Source of the DNA: DASPJL01 sp035628645
Lineage (GTDB): Bacteria; Bacteroidota; Bacteroidia; Cytophagales; Cyclobacteriaceae
DNA: 32,571 nucleotides
Assembly: GCA_035628645.1 (NCBI GenBank)
Contig: DASPJL010000021.1
Location: 1-32,571 of the forward strand
Direction of reading: 5' to 3'
Shown here: piece by piece, positions 25,101-32,443 of the stretch
How the letters are laid out: each line of letters opens with the position of its first letter
Numbering within the stretch: position 1 is the stretch's first letter
Program-made: the position numbers and the translations under genes
Notes under the pieces: generated by a model
Database searches by the model: none
What the model saw: only the letters and a program-made list of their open reading frames with translations
What the model was told of the DNA's origin: nothing

Positions 25101-25517
25101 GCCTTCCTGATTTTTCTTTTGAATTTTTGGTTTTCTGCTTTTTAAGATAATCTTTGATTTTACAATCTGATATTCAATATTCAACGGCGAAAAGAGCTGT
25201 CTCAACGTGCTTTCCAGCTTCTCATTTTTTACGTGAAAATTTATAACCCTCGAAGAATTGATTTCATCGTTGGAATAAATAAATGAATAGCCACTCAGTC
25301 TTTCAATTCTTTCCAATACTGTGCTTAATAATTCATCTTTTACATCCAAAGAAATGGTTTTAGCTGGCGAAAGACCTTGAGACGAATAAGCTAATTTCTG
25401 AAGGGTCGATGCTTGCGACTGGCTGAAAAAAAGCAGACACAACATCATAAAACAGATTGGTTTAAAAGGGATATGCGGGCTCGCTTTATCCCTGAATAAG
25501 GGTATCAGTTTTCTCAT
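22122..25517 (-). CDS. SusC/RagA-family TonB-dependent transporter with STN signalling domain
   Basis: 1131-residue outer-membrane transporter. Order: signal sequence (about 1-37, ending QSQAS); secretin/TonB short N-terminal (STN) domain (about 55-127, SLDVKDELLSTVLERIERLS, then LRQLFSPLNIEYQIV); CarboxypepD_reg-like domain (about 139-215, GTVTGKVSDE, VFSYIGF); TonB-box-like EVVVVGYATQKK (about 220-231); plug with LIVIDGIPS and SRSANGVILVTTKQG; then the 22-strand barrel with NFRYDGSSRFAPGKRWGFYP. The STN domain lets it pass ligand-bound status to the FecR anti-sigma protein encoded 34 bases upstream. Together with susD it would import alpha-1,6-mannooligosaccharides. The long N-terminus before the hydrophobic core (about 20 residues) could mean a later start, but no better Met is seen. 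Confidence 0.97.
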   Translation of the reverse strand: MRKLIPLFRDKASPHIPFKPICFMMLCLLFFSQSQASTLQKLAYSSQGLSPAKTISLDVKDELLSTVLERIERLSGYSFIYSNDEINSSRVINFHVKNEKLESTLRQLFSPLNIEYQIVKSKIILKSRKPKIQKKNQEGTVTGKVSDEKNESLPGVTVLVRGTTIGTATDIEGNYSLAVPDMENSVLVFSYIGFNTEEVPINGRTIVNIDMMPNLESLNEVVVVGYATQKKINLTGAVDMVDAEALESKPVNNITQALQGTSPNLIIQQQSSEPGTELNINIRGIGTLGDNSPLIVIDGIPSNSGAFSTINPNDIASISVLKDAASAAIYGSRSANGVILVTTKQGNYSTKPTVTYNGILGWQTPSFFQRPVSAYNFAMLKNEALINSGQSPQFSPSDINRIYNSPENDWYMDEIFREYAPQQSHNLSVSGGTENTTYLISVGRMDQASSFVGPDFGYKRTNARANITTNISKKLKTGLMVAYTKAQTKEHAYSTEFIVADASRIPRLYPIKDSLGRYYIPPTSSSNSLARLQKGGQRERDNDNIYGNVFAEFTPIKNLKIKGVFGANLWDYQQNEFRKTINYLPYVGGDGQNSMNDENNKTLQTNAQLVADYSFSLNRHNFGVLGGYSSEGYSESMIRVRKINVDNEVGYLPTLQTEIVTNDTYNRRGTPWSLNSLFGRVNYNFSERYLLEGNFRYDGSSRFAPGKRWGFYPSVSAGWRITEEPFLAFIKENVGNVKLRGSWGQLGNQSIDAFRYTSTIANEPNRYGFNNQGVPGASFSPSNPEIVWETSTMIDIGTDVDLFNRKLSLSFDYFKKRTEDILLDLAVPGTYGADPPTVNAAVVDNEGWEFALSYKMQGAKINHSISANVADNLNTVIDTKDKEVIEGGDRAIIMREGYPHHSYYGYKSNGLYQNTEEIEAGPKPGFVANGAVLPGDIRYVDKNGDGIINEQDRFVLGNPFPRYTFGFNYTAEYMGFDLNIFIQGVGKRNLYLRGESVEAFHNNWENVYEQHLDRWTPTNPDASYPRLTIGTASTNNNVGSDYWLLNAAYVRLKNVQLGYTIPGSITNAIGVKKVRFYITGHNLITLTKMNNGFDPEISEFNSNLDTSDGKVNSGRVYPNSKVYALGLDINF

Positions 25518-25551
25518 ACATTTAGAGGATTAATAAGAATATTTAGTTTAG

Positions 25552-26568
25552 TTAATAAATTGTTAAAGTACTGTCAGTGGTGGTGTATTTAAATGTTTTT
25601 GATAAAGACAAGAAGTAGAGAATCTCGTCCAGGGAGGAGTCGTCGAAAGTACCTGTATACTTTTGTTTTCTCAGCTCATCATTTTTAAAAATGACTTTTT
25701 TCCCAAAGTTTCTTTCCAGGTGTTTGGAAATGGCCTCAAGGCTTTCCGCCTTGAAAATCAGTTTTCCATTTATCCATTCCTTATCTTCATTTGTATCGGT
25801 TATTTCTGTTTTTATTTCTCCTGACTCTTTAGAATAAGTGACTTTTTTGTTCCTTGTGAGAAAAACAGTATCCGATTTGTCAGTTAAATTTTCATTTTGA
25901 GTGATAAACGCTACTTTCCCCGTAATTACAGAAGTTTGAATTTGCTCTTCGTCTGAATAGGCTTTCACGTTAAAAGACGTTCCGAGTACTTTAATCTGAG
26001 CCTTATTGAGATGGATAAAGAAAGGTTTCTCTGCATTGTGGGCAACTTTAAAATAAGCTTCGCCGGTAAGATGAACATTCCGGGTTTGTCCTTTAAATAC
26101 CTCAGGATAACTGATCTTAGAATCGGAATTTAACCATACACGGGTACCGTCCGAAAGCGTAACCATTGATCTGGTGCCATTTCCATTGTATTTTTCAACC
26201 ATTGCGACAGCAGGTTCCTTCCGGTTGACCATCGTTTGATAGGTAAACAATCCTAGTCCAATCGCTACAAGAATCACTGCTGCTACAGCAAACTTCTTAA
26301 ATCTGTAAAGGGAGAAAACTTTATCCTCTTTGCCTTCCTCTTTCAATTCTTCTGCATTTATTTTGCAAAGCACTTTTTCTAGTGCTTCAGTAGTATCCTG
26401 AGAGTCGTTATAAAAAACTTCCTGGTTCCAGAATTTCTTATAAAGCTTATGCTTCTCATTTTCGAAAGAAGAAACCCAAAGCAAATTTTCCAACTCTTGC
26501 TTCTCCTCAGGTGAAATTTCACCGGTCAGATTTCTCATCACTAACCACAAGTATCTTTCGTTATTCAT
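25552..26568 (-). CDS. FecR-family anti-sigma factor
   Basis: 338-residue single-pass inner-membrane anti-sigma protein. The N-terminal cytoplasmic part (1-90, starting NNERYLWLVMRNLTGEISPE) binds the sigma factor; one membrane helix follows (about 93-113, FAVAAVILVAIGLGLFTYQT). The periplasmic FecR domain (about 130-230) has VTLSDGTRVWLNSDSKISYP, GEAYFKVAHNAEKPFFIHL and VLGTSFNVKAY. A C-terminal DUF4974 domain (about 265-338) with FKAESLEAISKHLERNFGKK would contact the SusC STN domain. It is the first gene of the mannan cluster, but the expected upstream sigma gene is not here. The only ECF gene in the window is at 14581-15168, and I infer they are partners. No primary-sigma promoter pattern is visible upstream. 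Confidence 0.95.
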   Translation of the reverse strand: MNNERYLWLVMRNLTGEISPEEKQELENLLWVSSFENEKHKLYKKFWNQEVFYNDSQDTTEALEKVLCKINAEELKEEGKEDKVFSLYRFKKFAVAAVILVAIGLGLFTYQTMVNRKEPAVAMVEKYNGNGTRSMVTLSDGTRVWLNSDSKISYPEVFKGQTRNVHLTGEAYFKVAHNAEKPFFIHLNKAQIKVLGTSFNVKAYSDEEQIQTSVITGKVAFITQNENLTDKSDTVFLTRNKKVTYSKESGEIKTEITDTNEDKEWINGKLIFKAESLEAISKHLERNFGKKVIFKNDELRKQKYTGTFDDSSLDEILYFLSLSKTFKYTTTDSTLTIY

Positions 26569-26879
26569 TTTATATTTGATCTGTTTTTACCTTAAATCTA
26601 AGTTCGTTTTTATTGAAAGCGGATTTTCAGGTAAGCTTTTATAGAGGGACAGAAAAGCGTAAAGGATTACTTACAAGGGGAAAGATTTTTTTTAAAATGT
26701 GATTATCGGCTGGATATAAAGCGCACTATTTTAAACCCCAAAGGCCTTCCTGCATCTCCTTTCTTAAAAAATTCCCCTTATCGTTTCCTTTTAACTTCAA
26801 TAGTTCTAATTTTCACCCCTCAATTTCATAAACTCTAAAAATAAAAACGGTACACACCCTAAACATAAATTATTCATCA
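26569..26879. promoter_or_regulatory. Divergent intergenic region between fecR and the esterase gene
   Basis: 311 bases that must hold the promoters of both the mannan cluster (leftward) and the esterase (rightward). I found no CAAA-containing match to the primary promoter on the fecR side. On the plus strand there is only an isolated TATATTTG at 26571-26578, about 300 bases from the esterase start and without a -33 partner. The absence fits ECF-driven transcription but does not prove it. No hairpin or repeat stands out. Confidence 0.4.
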
Positions 26880-28844
26880 ATGAAAAAAATCCTTATTACA
26901 ACACTTATTGTCTTTATTGCTTTTGCTGGTCATGCAAAAGTACGTTTGCCAAAAATTTTTGGCGACAGTATGATTCTTCAGAGAAATCAACCAATACCCG
27001 TCTGGGGCTGGGCGGATAAAAATGAAAAAATCACTGTTCAATTCAATAAACAATCAAAAACAACAAAAGCCGGAAAAGATGGCAAATGGAAGATAAACCT
27101 GGAACCTGAAAAAGCCGGAGGACCTTTCAACCTAACTGTTAAAGGGAAAAACACGATTACTATCAAAAATGTCTTAGTTGGAGAAGTATGGGTCTGTTCA
27201 GGACAATCGAATATGGAATGGCCGGTAAGCGCTTCCAACAATGCAGCTAAAGAAATCCGGCAGGCAAATTATCCTCAGATCCGCCATTTCCTTGTACAAA
27301 AGGATGTTGCAGTAACCCCAAAAGAGGACATAAAGGGAAACAGCGCCTGGGAGGCAGCAACGCCTGCAAATGTTGGAGATTTTACGGCGGTAGGCTATTT
27401 TTTTGCAAGAAATTTATACAAAGAACTTAACATTCCTATCGGATTGATCCATACCTCCTGGGGAGGCACAGACGTCGAGACCTGGATAAGCCGTGAAGCT
27501 TTTGAAAACGCTGATGAGTTTAAAGAAATGATTTCAGCAATGCCGCAGGTAAGTCTTGACTCACTGGCTAAAGAAAAAGCTAAAGCGCTTTTAACGAAGA
27601 TTGAATCTTTGCAAAATGCGTTGCCCACTGCTTCTGAAGCTCAATCCTGGAAAGAAGCTGCTTTTGATGACAGCCAATGGCCAAAAATGAGGGCGCCGGG
27701 ATTATGGGAAACCCAAAGATTATCAAACCTTGACGGTGTAGTATGGTTGAGAAAAACCATTAACATAACCTCAACTGATGCCGGAAAATCAGCTGTTTTA
27801 AACCTTGCTATGATTGACGATGCAGATGAAACTTATTTAAATGGCGTAAAGATTGGCAGCACAAATCAATACAATGCAAAACGCAGTTACAACATACCTG
27901 CAGGAATTCTGAAAGAAGGGAAAAATGTAATTGCCATAAGGGTAACAGATACAGGTGGTGGTGGCGGAATCCATGGAGATGCTCTTGACATGAATCTGAC
28001 CATTGATTCCAAATCAGAGTCATTGGCAGGAGAATGGTCCTTTAAGGTGGAATCAATTGCTTCTGGCGCCACGTCAATCAGTCCTAACCTTTACCCCACG
28101 TTACTTTATAATGCCATGATCCATCCATTGATTCCTTACGGTATCAAAGGTGCCATTTGGTATCAGGGCGAAAACAATGCAGGCCGGGCCTATCAATACA
28201 GAAAAGCATTTCCTTTAATGATCAATGACTGGAGAAAGCATTGGGGACAGGGCGACTTTCCTTTTTACTTTGTTCAGCTTACCAGTTTCAACCAGGCCGG
28301 TGGCAACAGCAACAAGGGAAGTTCCTGGGCGGAATTACGAGAAGCACAAGCTATGACTTTAGACTTACCGAATACAGGCATGGCGGTAATCACTGACATT
28401 GGTGACCCTTCTGATATTCATCCAAGAAACAAACAGGATGTGGGTAAAAGACTTGCTGCCATTGCCCTTAAAAACGCTTATGATAAAAATATTATAGCTG
28501 GCGGGCCCACTTTTGATTCGTTTAGAATAGAAGGAAACAAAGCCATTTTATCTTTTAAAAATACCGGCTCAGGTTTGATGACTAATGATAAGTATGGTTA
28601 TGTAAAAGGGTTTGAAATTGCGGGAGAAGATAAAAAATTCCATTATGCAAAAGCCTCCATTGTAGGTAACCAGATGGTTTTACAATCGGAGAATGTTGAA
28701 AAACCTATAGCCATTCGATATGCTTGGGCCGACGATGCAAGCGATGCGAACTTATTCAACAAGGAAGGCTTTCCTGCTGCACCATTCAGAACAGACGAAT
28801 GGAAAGGAATTACTGAGGAAGCGAAGTATGGTATTAGTAAATAA
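26880..28844 (+). CDS. SASA-type carbohydrate acetylesterase (sialate O-acetylesterase-like)
   Basis: 654-residue secreted SGNH-type esterase of the SASA family. Signal peptide 1-19 (ending AGHA). A small N-terminal beta domain (about 20-100, LPKIFGDSMILQRNQPIPVW) precedes the catalytic start VGEVWVCSGQSNMEW (Ser110). Block HTSWGGTDVETWIS follows. An inserted GH2-like jelly-roll module occupies about 252-375 (FDDSQWPKMRAPGLWET, VWLRKTIN, ETYLNGVKIG). The esterase fold then resumes with MIHPLIPYGIKGAIWYQGEN and the catalytic Asp/His region DIGDPSDIHPRNKQDVGKRL (near 503-525). Such enzymes remove O-acetyl groups from sugars, and the family name does not prove sialic acid as substrate. It is divergent from fecR and may deacetylate mannan for the adjacent cluster (inference). 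Confidence 0.92.
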   Translation: MKKILITTLIVFIAFAGHAKVRLPKIFGDSMILQRNQPIPVWGWADKNEKITVQFNKQSKTTKAGKDGKWKINLEPEKAGGPFNLTVKGKNTITIKNVLVGEVWVCSGQSNMEWPVSASNNAAKEIRQANYPQIRHFLVQKDVAVTPKEDIKGNSAWEAATPANVGDFTAVGYFFARNLYKELNIPIGLIHTSWGGTDVETWISREAFENADEFKEMISAMPQVSLDSLAKEKAKALLTKIESLQNALPTASEAQSWKEAAFDDSQWPKMRAPGLWETQRLSNLDGVVWLRKTINITSTDAGKSAVLNLAMIDDADETYLNGVKIGSTNQYNAKRSYNIPAGILKEGKNVIAIRVTDTGGGGGIHGDALDMNLTIDSKSESLAGEWSFKVESIASGATSISPNLYPTLLYNAMIHPLIPYGIKGAIWYQGENNAGRAYQYRKAFPLMINDWRKHWGQGDFPFYFVQLTSFNQAGGNSNKGSSWAELREAQAMTLDLPNTGMAVITDIGDPSDIHPRNKQDVGKRLAAIALKNAYDKNIIAGGPTFDSFRIEGNKAILSFKNTGSGLMTNDKYGYVKGFEIAGEDKKFHYAKASIVGNQMVLQSENVEKPIAIRYAWADDASDANLFNKEGFPAAPFRTDEWKGITEEAKYGISK

Positions 28845-28999
28845 AGTCTGATTGGGATGGACGGGATTTAGGGATCGGGGGATTGAGTTAAAAGGATAAT
28901 TTAATTTATCACATTTAATAAACCCTGACTTATTTTAATTTTTAATCTCAAGGAAGTAATCCCTTTTGTCTCTAAATCCTTTTAATCCCAATTCTGACT
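28845..28999. repeat. Imperfect long inverted repeat between convergent genes
   Basis: The left arm (28845-28875) and the reverse complement of the right arm (28968-28999) agree at about 24 of 32 aligned positions, sharing TTGGGAT and GGATTTAG. Weaker likeness extends inward through GGGATT. The arms lie just after the esterase stop and just before the PQQ-protein stop. The motif family (GGGATTTAGGGAT) looks like a dispersed intergenic element. A role as a bidirectional 3' structure is inferred. Confidence 0.5.
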
Positions 29000-29009
29000 A
29001 TTACTTTCA

Positions 29010-30371
29010 TTAATGATGACTTTCATGTCCACCTGAGGATGAGGCTTCATTCCTTAAATTAACCGCATAAAAATTTCCGTCCGCACTTCCGAAATAAACG
29101 ACCGCATCCCTTACAATTGGAGAAGACACGATAGAACCCAAAGAATAGAATTGATCCATTACCCAGACAGTTGTTGAATATAAAGAATTGTCCTTTCCAA
29201 GCATAAGCTGCATAAAGTCCATATTACCTTCTTTGTTCAAGACCTTTTTAGCGTTTTTCTTTCTTGATTCTGTTGAATAAACGTCTGTTGTTTTACCGGA
29301 AGAAAGGTCTATGGAGAAGACTTGTCCGGTAAAATCTCCGATAAAGGCCGTATTGCCTACCAAAGCAGGAGAGGAATAAATGTACCCATTTGTCTTTACC
29401 CGAAACTTCTCTTCCCCTGTATTTCCATCCAAAGCAAGGAATAAAAAGGAATCTGATGTTCCCAGATACACGACTCCGTCTTTCGCACCAGCAGTAGTAA
29501 GAATCCAGGAATTGTCAGCGAAATATTTCCAGGCTAAGCTTCCTGTCTCTGCGTCAAGGGCATAGAAATAAGCATCTCTCGCGCCAAAATATACTTTGCC
29601 GTTATCAATGGTAGGAGAAGCTTGAATACCACTCATTCCCGGCTGTTCGCCTGTTTTAAATTTCCACACTTCTTTTCCCGTGTTTGCATCTACGGCATAT
29701 AAATAAGCATCCCAACTGCCAACATAAACTTTTCCATTATAAAGTGCTGGAGTAGAATGAACCAGATTTCCGGTTTTAAACTTCCATTTAAGCTTTCCAT
29801 CTTTTGCATCCAGGGCATACAGATTTCCATCGCTACTTCCAAAATAAAGGGTCAAGTCTTTTTCATTAAGGTCAAGGATGGGCGAGGATAAAAAATATTG
29901 CCAGGGATCTTCCATATACATGCTAGCGGGCTGCATGCCGAAATAGCCTTTTTCTCCCAGCCACTTTTCACCTCCTGTTTTGAATTTCCACTTTTCTTCA
30001 CCTGACTTCGCATCTAATGCATAATAATGTCCGTCAAAACTCCCAAAATAAACAACACCTTTAAATACTGCCGGTGAAGAATGAATTGGGCCTTTGGTTC
30101 GGAATTTCCAAAGCAGATTTCCACTGTTCACATCCACTGCATAAAGGTTTTTGTCTTCGCTCCCTATATAGGCAATTCCATTAAGTACCGTTGGTGAAGA
30201 GAAGATTTTGCCACCGGTTTTAAACTTCCATTTTACCCCACCGAAATTCTTGTACTCGCTGGTTGGGTTGATTCCGCAATGTTTTTCGCATCCCTGGAAC
30301 ATTCCCCAGGGAACCTGAGCATAGAGCATTGAATTAAAAAGAAAAAGAGAAACGATGAGGTATTTCTTCAT
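29010..30371 (-). CDS. Secreted PQQ-like (BamB-fold) beta-propeller repeat protein
   Basis: 453-residue exported protein. Signal peptide 1-19 (ending MLYAQ). The rest is eight tandem blades of about 40 residues with the PQQ-like pattern FKTGG..SSPTV..G.VY.GS.D..LYALDA.TG...WK, a full eight-bladed propeller. One blade carries an insert of about 25 residues (near KWLGEKGYFGMQPASMYMED) and a later one has a long linker (about 360-415). No lipobox is present. The mature start has two cysteines (GCEKHCG) and the tail is His-rich (SSSGGHESHH), which might bind metal. It is not clearly BamB, which is a lipoprotein with a different genetic context, nor a dehydrogenase, since no catalytic or heme motifs are seen. 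It lies 129 bases downstream of the LytTR gene on the same strand. Confidence 0.88.
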   Translation of the reverse strand: MKKYLIVSLFLFNSMLYAQVPWGMFQGCEKHCGINPTSEYKNFGGVKWKFKTGGKIFSSPTVLNGIAYIGSEDKNLYAVDVNSGNLLWKFRTKGPIHSSPAVFKGVVYFGSFDGHYYALDAKSGEEKWKFKTGGEKWLGEKGYFGMQPASMYMEDPWQYFLSSPILDLNEKDLTLYFGSSDGNLYALDAKDGKLKWKFKTGNLVHSTPALYNGKVYVGSWDAYLYAVDANTGKEVWKFKTGEQPGMSGIQASPTIDNGKVYFGARDAYFYALDAETGSLAWKYFADNSWILTTAGAKDGVVYLGTSDSFLFLALDGNTGEEKFRVKTNGYIYSSPALVGNTAFIGDFTGQVFSIDLSSGKTTDVYSTESRKKNAKKVLNKEGNMDFMQLMLGKDNSLYSTTVWVMDQFYSLGSIVSSPIVRDAVVYFGSADGNFYAVNLRNEASSSGGHESHH

Positions 30372-30429
30372 GATAAAATTGATTGTTAGTAAAGGATTAT
30401 TTTCTTTCGAAATAACATTTACTCCTTAT

Positions 30430-30460
30430 CAAATAAAATACAAAAAGGACAAGCTGCAAT
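30430..30460 (-). promoter_or_regulatory. Weak candidate promoter of the PQQ-like protein gene
   Basis: Minus strand ATTG (30457-30460), 19 bases, then TTTATTTG (30430-30437). Each element has one mismatch from the Bacteroidota consensus. If real, the gene has its own start about 50 bases upstream of its ATG instead of depending on the LytTR transcript. Confidence 0.3.
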
Positions 30461-30500
30461 AAAACAGAAATCAGGAGGCATTTAAAAGGGATAACCAGCT

Positions 30501-31292
30501 TTAATTATAGAGGATTTGATCAAGGCATTCTTTATAATTCCGGCTTAGCTTCAGCTTATTTCCATCTTTTAATCCGATCAGGTAATCGCCGTGAAAATGA
30601 GGTTCTATGCTTTCTATAAAATCAATATTCACCATATAGGATTTGTGGATTCTTACAAAAACTTTAGGATCAAGAAGTAGGCTCAACTCTTTGAAGGTAT
30701 AGTTGCCGATCTTGAAATTATTTTCGACATGGATTTTTACAAAATTCCCTTCACTTTCAATAAACTTGATCGAATTCACTGTGACAAAGCTGATTTTACC
30801 ATTGGTTTTGATGATCAGTTTTTTAGAAAAATTTTTAACATGGGACAAAGTGGAGGCATTTAAGGTAGAAATGAGTGTTTCTATATGTTTTGCCTGGTCA
30901 TAGATCTTATTGGCAGAAATCATTTTCTTCGCCTTCTCCAGACTTTGGTAAAATCTTTCATCATCATAAGGTTTCATTAAATAGTCCACCGCCGATTTTT
31001 CAAATGCTTTTATGGCAAATTCCTCATAAGCGGTAACAAAAATAAAAACAGGATTGTGAATACCATTTATTTCTTCCAATACTTGAAATCCGCTCATTTC
31101 AGGCATTTGAATATCCAGAAAAACCAGATCCGGTTTGGTACGTAAAATCGCTTCTACCGTTTCTTTTCCATCTGCACAAACCTTCAACACTTCTATTCCC
31201 GGAACTTTAGACAATAATATTTCTATGGATTTCCTTGCTGCTGGTTCGTCATCAGCAATTACAACCTTCAAGTTTTCACCGGGTAAATTCAT
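30501..31292 (-). CDS. LytTR-family response regulator
   Basis: 263-residue two-component response regulator. The receiver domain (about 8-128) has the acidic pair DD (14-15), phosphoacceptor Asp60 in LVFLDIQMPEMSGF, and Lys107 in YLMKPYDD. The C-terminal LytTR DNA-binding domain (about 158-260) shows FIESEGNFVKIHVEN, then FVRIHKSYMVNIDFIESIEP and KLKLSRNYKECL. Its ATG overlaps the kinase stop codon (ATGA at 31289-31292), so the pair is translationally coupled. In Bacteroidota many such pairs regulate a neighbouring gene, and the PQQ-like protein gene just downstream is the nearest candidate target. Confidence 0.95.
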   Translation of the reverse strand: MNLPGENLKVVIADDEPAARKSIEILLSKVPGIEVLKVCADGKETVEAILRTKPDLVFLDIQMPEMSGFQVLEEINGIHNPVFIFVTAYEEFAIKAFEKSAVDYLMKPYDDERFYQSLEKAKKMISANKIYDQAKHIETLISTLNASTLSHVKNFSKKLIIKTNGKISFVTVNSIKFIESEGNFVKIHVENNFKIGNYTFKELSLLLDPKVFVRIHKSYMVNIDFIESIEPHFHGDYLIGLKDGNKLKLSRNYKECLDQILYN

Positions 31293-32443
31293 GTAAACAG
31301 TTTTGGGGTTTGAAGTTCGGGATTTGATGAAGTTGGAATTTTTAATGCGACCTCCACTCCATTTCTTTCAGGATAATTCTTTATTGAAAATAAAAAATTC
31401 ACGCCATAAATCTTTTTAAGCCTTGAATTTACATTGGACAAACCTATTCCCCAATTTTCCTCAATTTTCCAATTTTCCGGAAGCAATTTTCCTTCGTTAA
31501 AAATTGAAACATTTAAAGCGTCATTTTTAACACAAGCAGTAATTAGAATTAAGCTTGCTTGACCCTGTTTTGCTATTCCATGTTTTATGGCATTTTCAAT
31601 TATAGGTTGCAAAATGAAATAAGGGACTTCAAATCCGTTACATTCCTTTTCAATCTGCTTTTCTATTTTCAGCCTATCCCCAAACCGAAGGGATTCTATG
31701 GATAAATAAAGATCCAGATAATGAAGCTCCTTTTCAAATGTTACAAATTGGGTAGAATCCGCTTGAAGTGTCGTTCTCAAAAAATCCCCCAGCTTTGCAT
31801 TCACCTGAATAGCAGTGGAATAATCCTCAGAGCGAATAAGCGAACTCACTGTATTTAATGTATTAAATAAAAAATGAGGACTAAGTTGAAGTTTCAGCGC
31901 TTCCAGTTGAGCTTGATTCAATTGATTTTGAAGTTCTTTGTTGCTCAATTCCACTTTAGTTGCATACAGCTCATTTTGCCTTCTGTTGGTATTGGCCTTA
32001 TCAGCAAAAATAACAGCGATAATAAAAGCATAAGCACCAACATCCCAAGCCATTTGAGACAAAAAAGCTGTTGCGTATTGTGCCTGAGTCAACGCAAAAA
32101 CGTCCCGTTCAAAAATCACATAATACATTACGATTAAGCGCAGGTTTGAAAAGAAAAGTAAAATACCTAAAGCAATAAGAATATGGATGCCGAGATTTCT
32201 TTTCCATTTTTTTATATCTAATGGATATTTGTCATAGAAAAACATCACCACAGGCGTAAGCAGCGCCATTAAATACCAACTTGGCAGCTGCCTGATAAAA
32301 AGCAAAAACCAATCGGCGGTTCCTTCCTGTGTTTTTACATTAAAATAGGTTTGGGTTGACATACTCAAGGCAGCAAGTGTCCAGATGGAAAATATCCGGA
32401 GCCATGTTTTATAGGAAAGCTTTTTTACGGGAATCTCGAACAT
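31289..32443 (-). CDS. LytS/YpdA-type sensor histidine kinase
   Basis: 384-residue membrane sensor kinase of the His_kinase (PF06580) group. Four predicted membrane helices (about 15-31, 52-70, 85-110, 130-147) with short loops suggest membrane or intracellular sensing. A coiled-coil (about 150-185) leads to the phosphoacceptor block LQLSPHFLFNTLNTVSSLIR (His190). The kinase core follows with YLDLYLSIESLRFGDRL, then PYFILQPIIENAIKHGI as N-box, and NWGIGLSNVNSRLKKIYG as glycine box. It is first in the two-gene unit with the LytTR regulator. No clear promoter consensus was found in the 128 bases upstream that are visible. Confidence 0.95.
   Translation of the reverse strand: MFEIPVKKLSYKTWLRIFSIWTLAALSMSTQTYFNVKTQEGTADWFLLFIRQLPSWYLMALLTPVVMFFYDKYPLDIKKWKRNLGIHILIALGILLFFSNLRLIVMYYVIFERDVFALTQAQYATAFLSQMAWDVGAYAFIIAVIFADKANTNRRQNELYATKVELSNKELQNQLNQAQLEALKLQLSPHFLFNTLNTVSSLIRSEDYSTAIQVNAKLGDFLRTTLQADSTQFVTFEKELHYLDLYLSIESLRFGDRLKIEKQIEKECNGFEVPYFILQPIIENAIKHGIAKQGQASLILITACVKNDALNVSIFNEGKLLPENWKIEENWGIGLSNVNSRLKKIYGVNFLFSIKNYPERNGVEVALKIPTSSNPELQTPKLFT

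Noticed and set aside
24741..25145. 134-codon plus-strand frame within susC
   Set aside because: It is antisense to the conserved STN, CarboxypepD_reg and plug coding region and has no domain of its own.
26880..28844. Direct claim that the esterase acts on sialic acid
   Set aside because: No sialidase, sialic acid transporter or catabolic gene is nearby. The family name is historical and the neighbours point to mannan.
29010..30371. Assignment of the propeller protein as BamB
   Set aside because: It lacks a lipobox, has a His-rich tail and an insert in one blade, and is not in a BAM-related context. Only the fold is shared.
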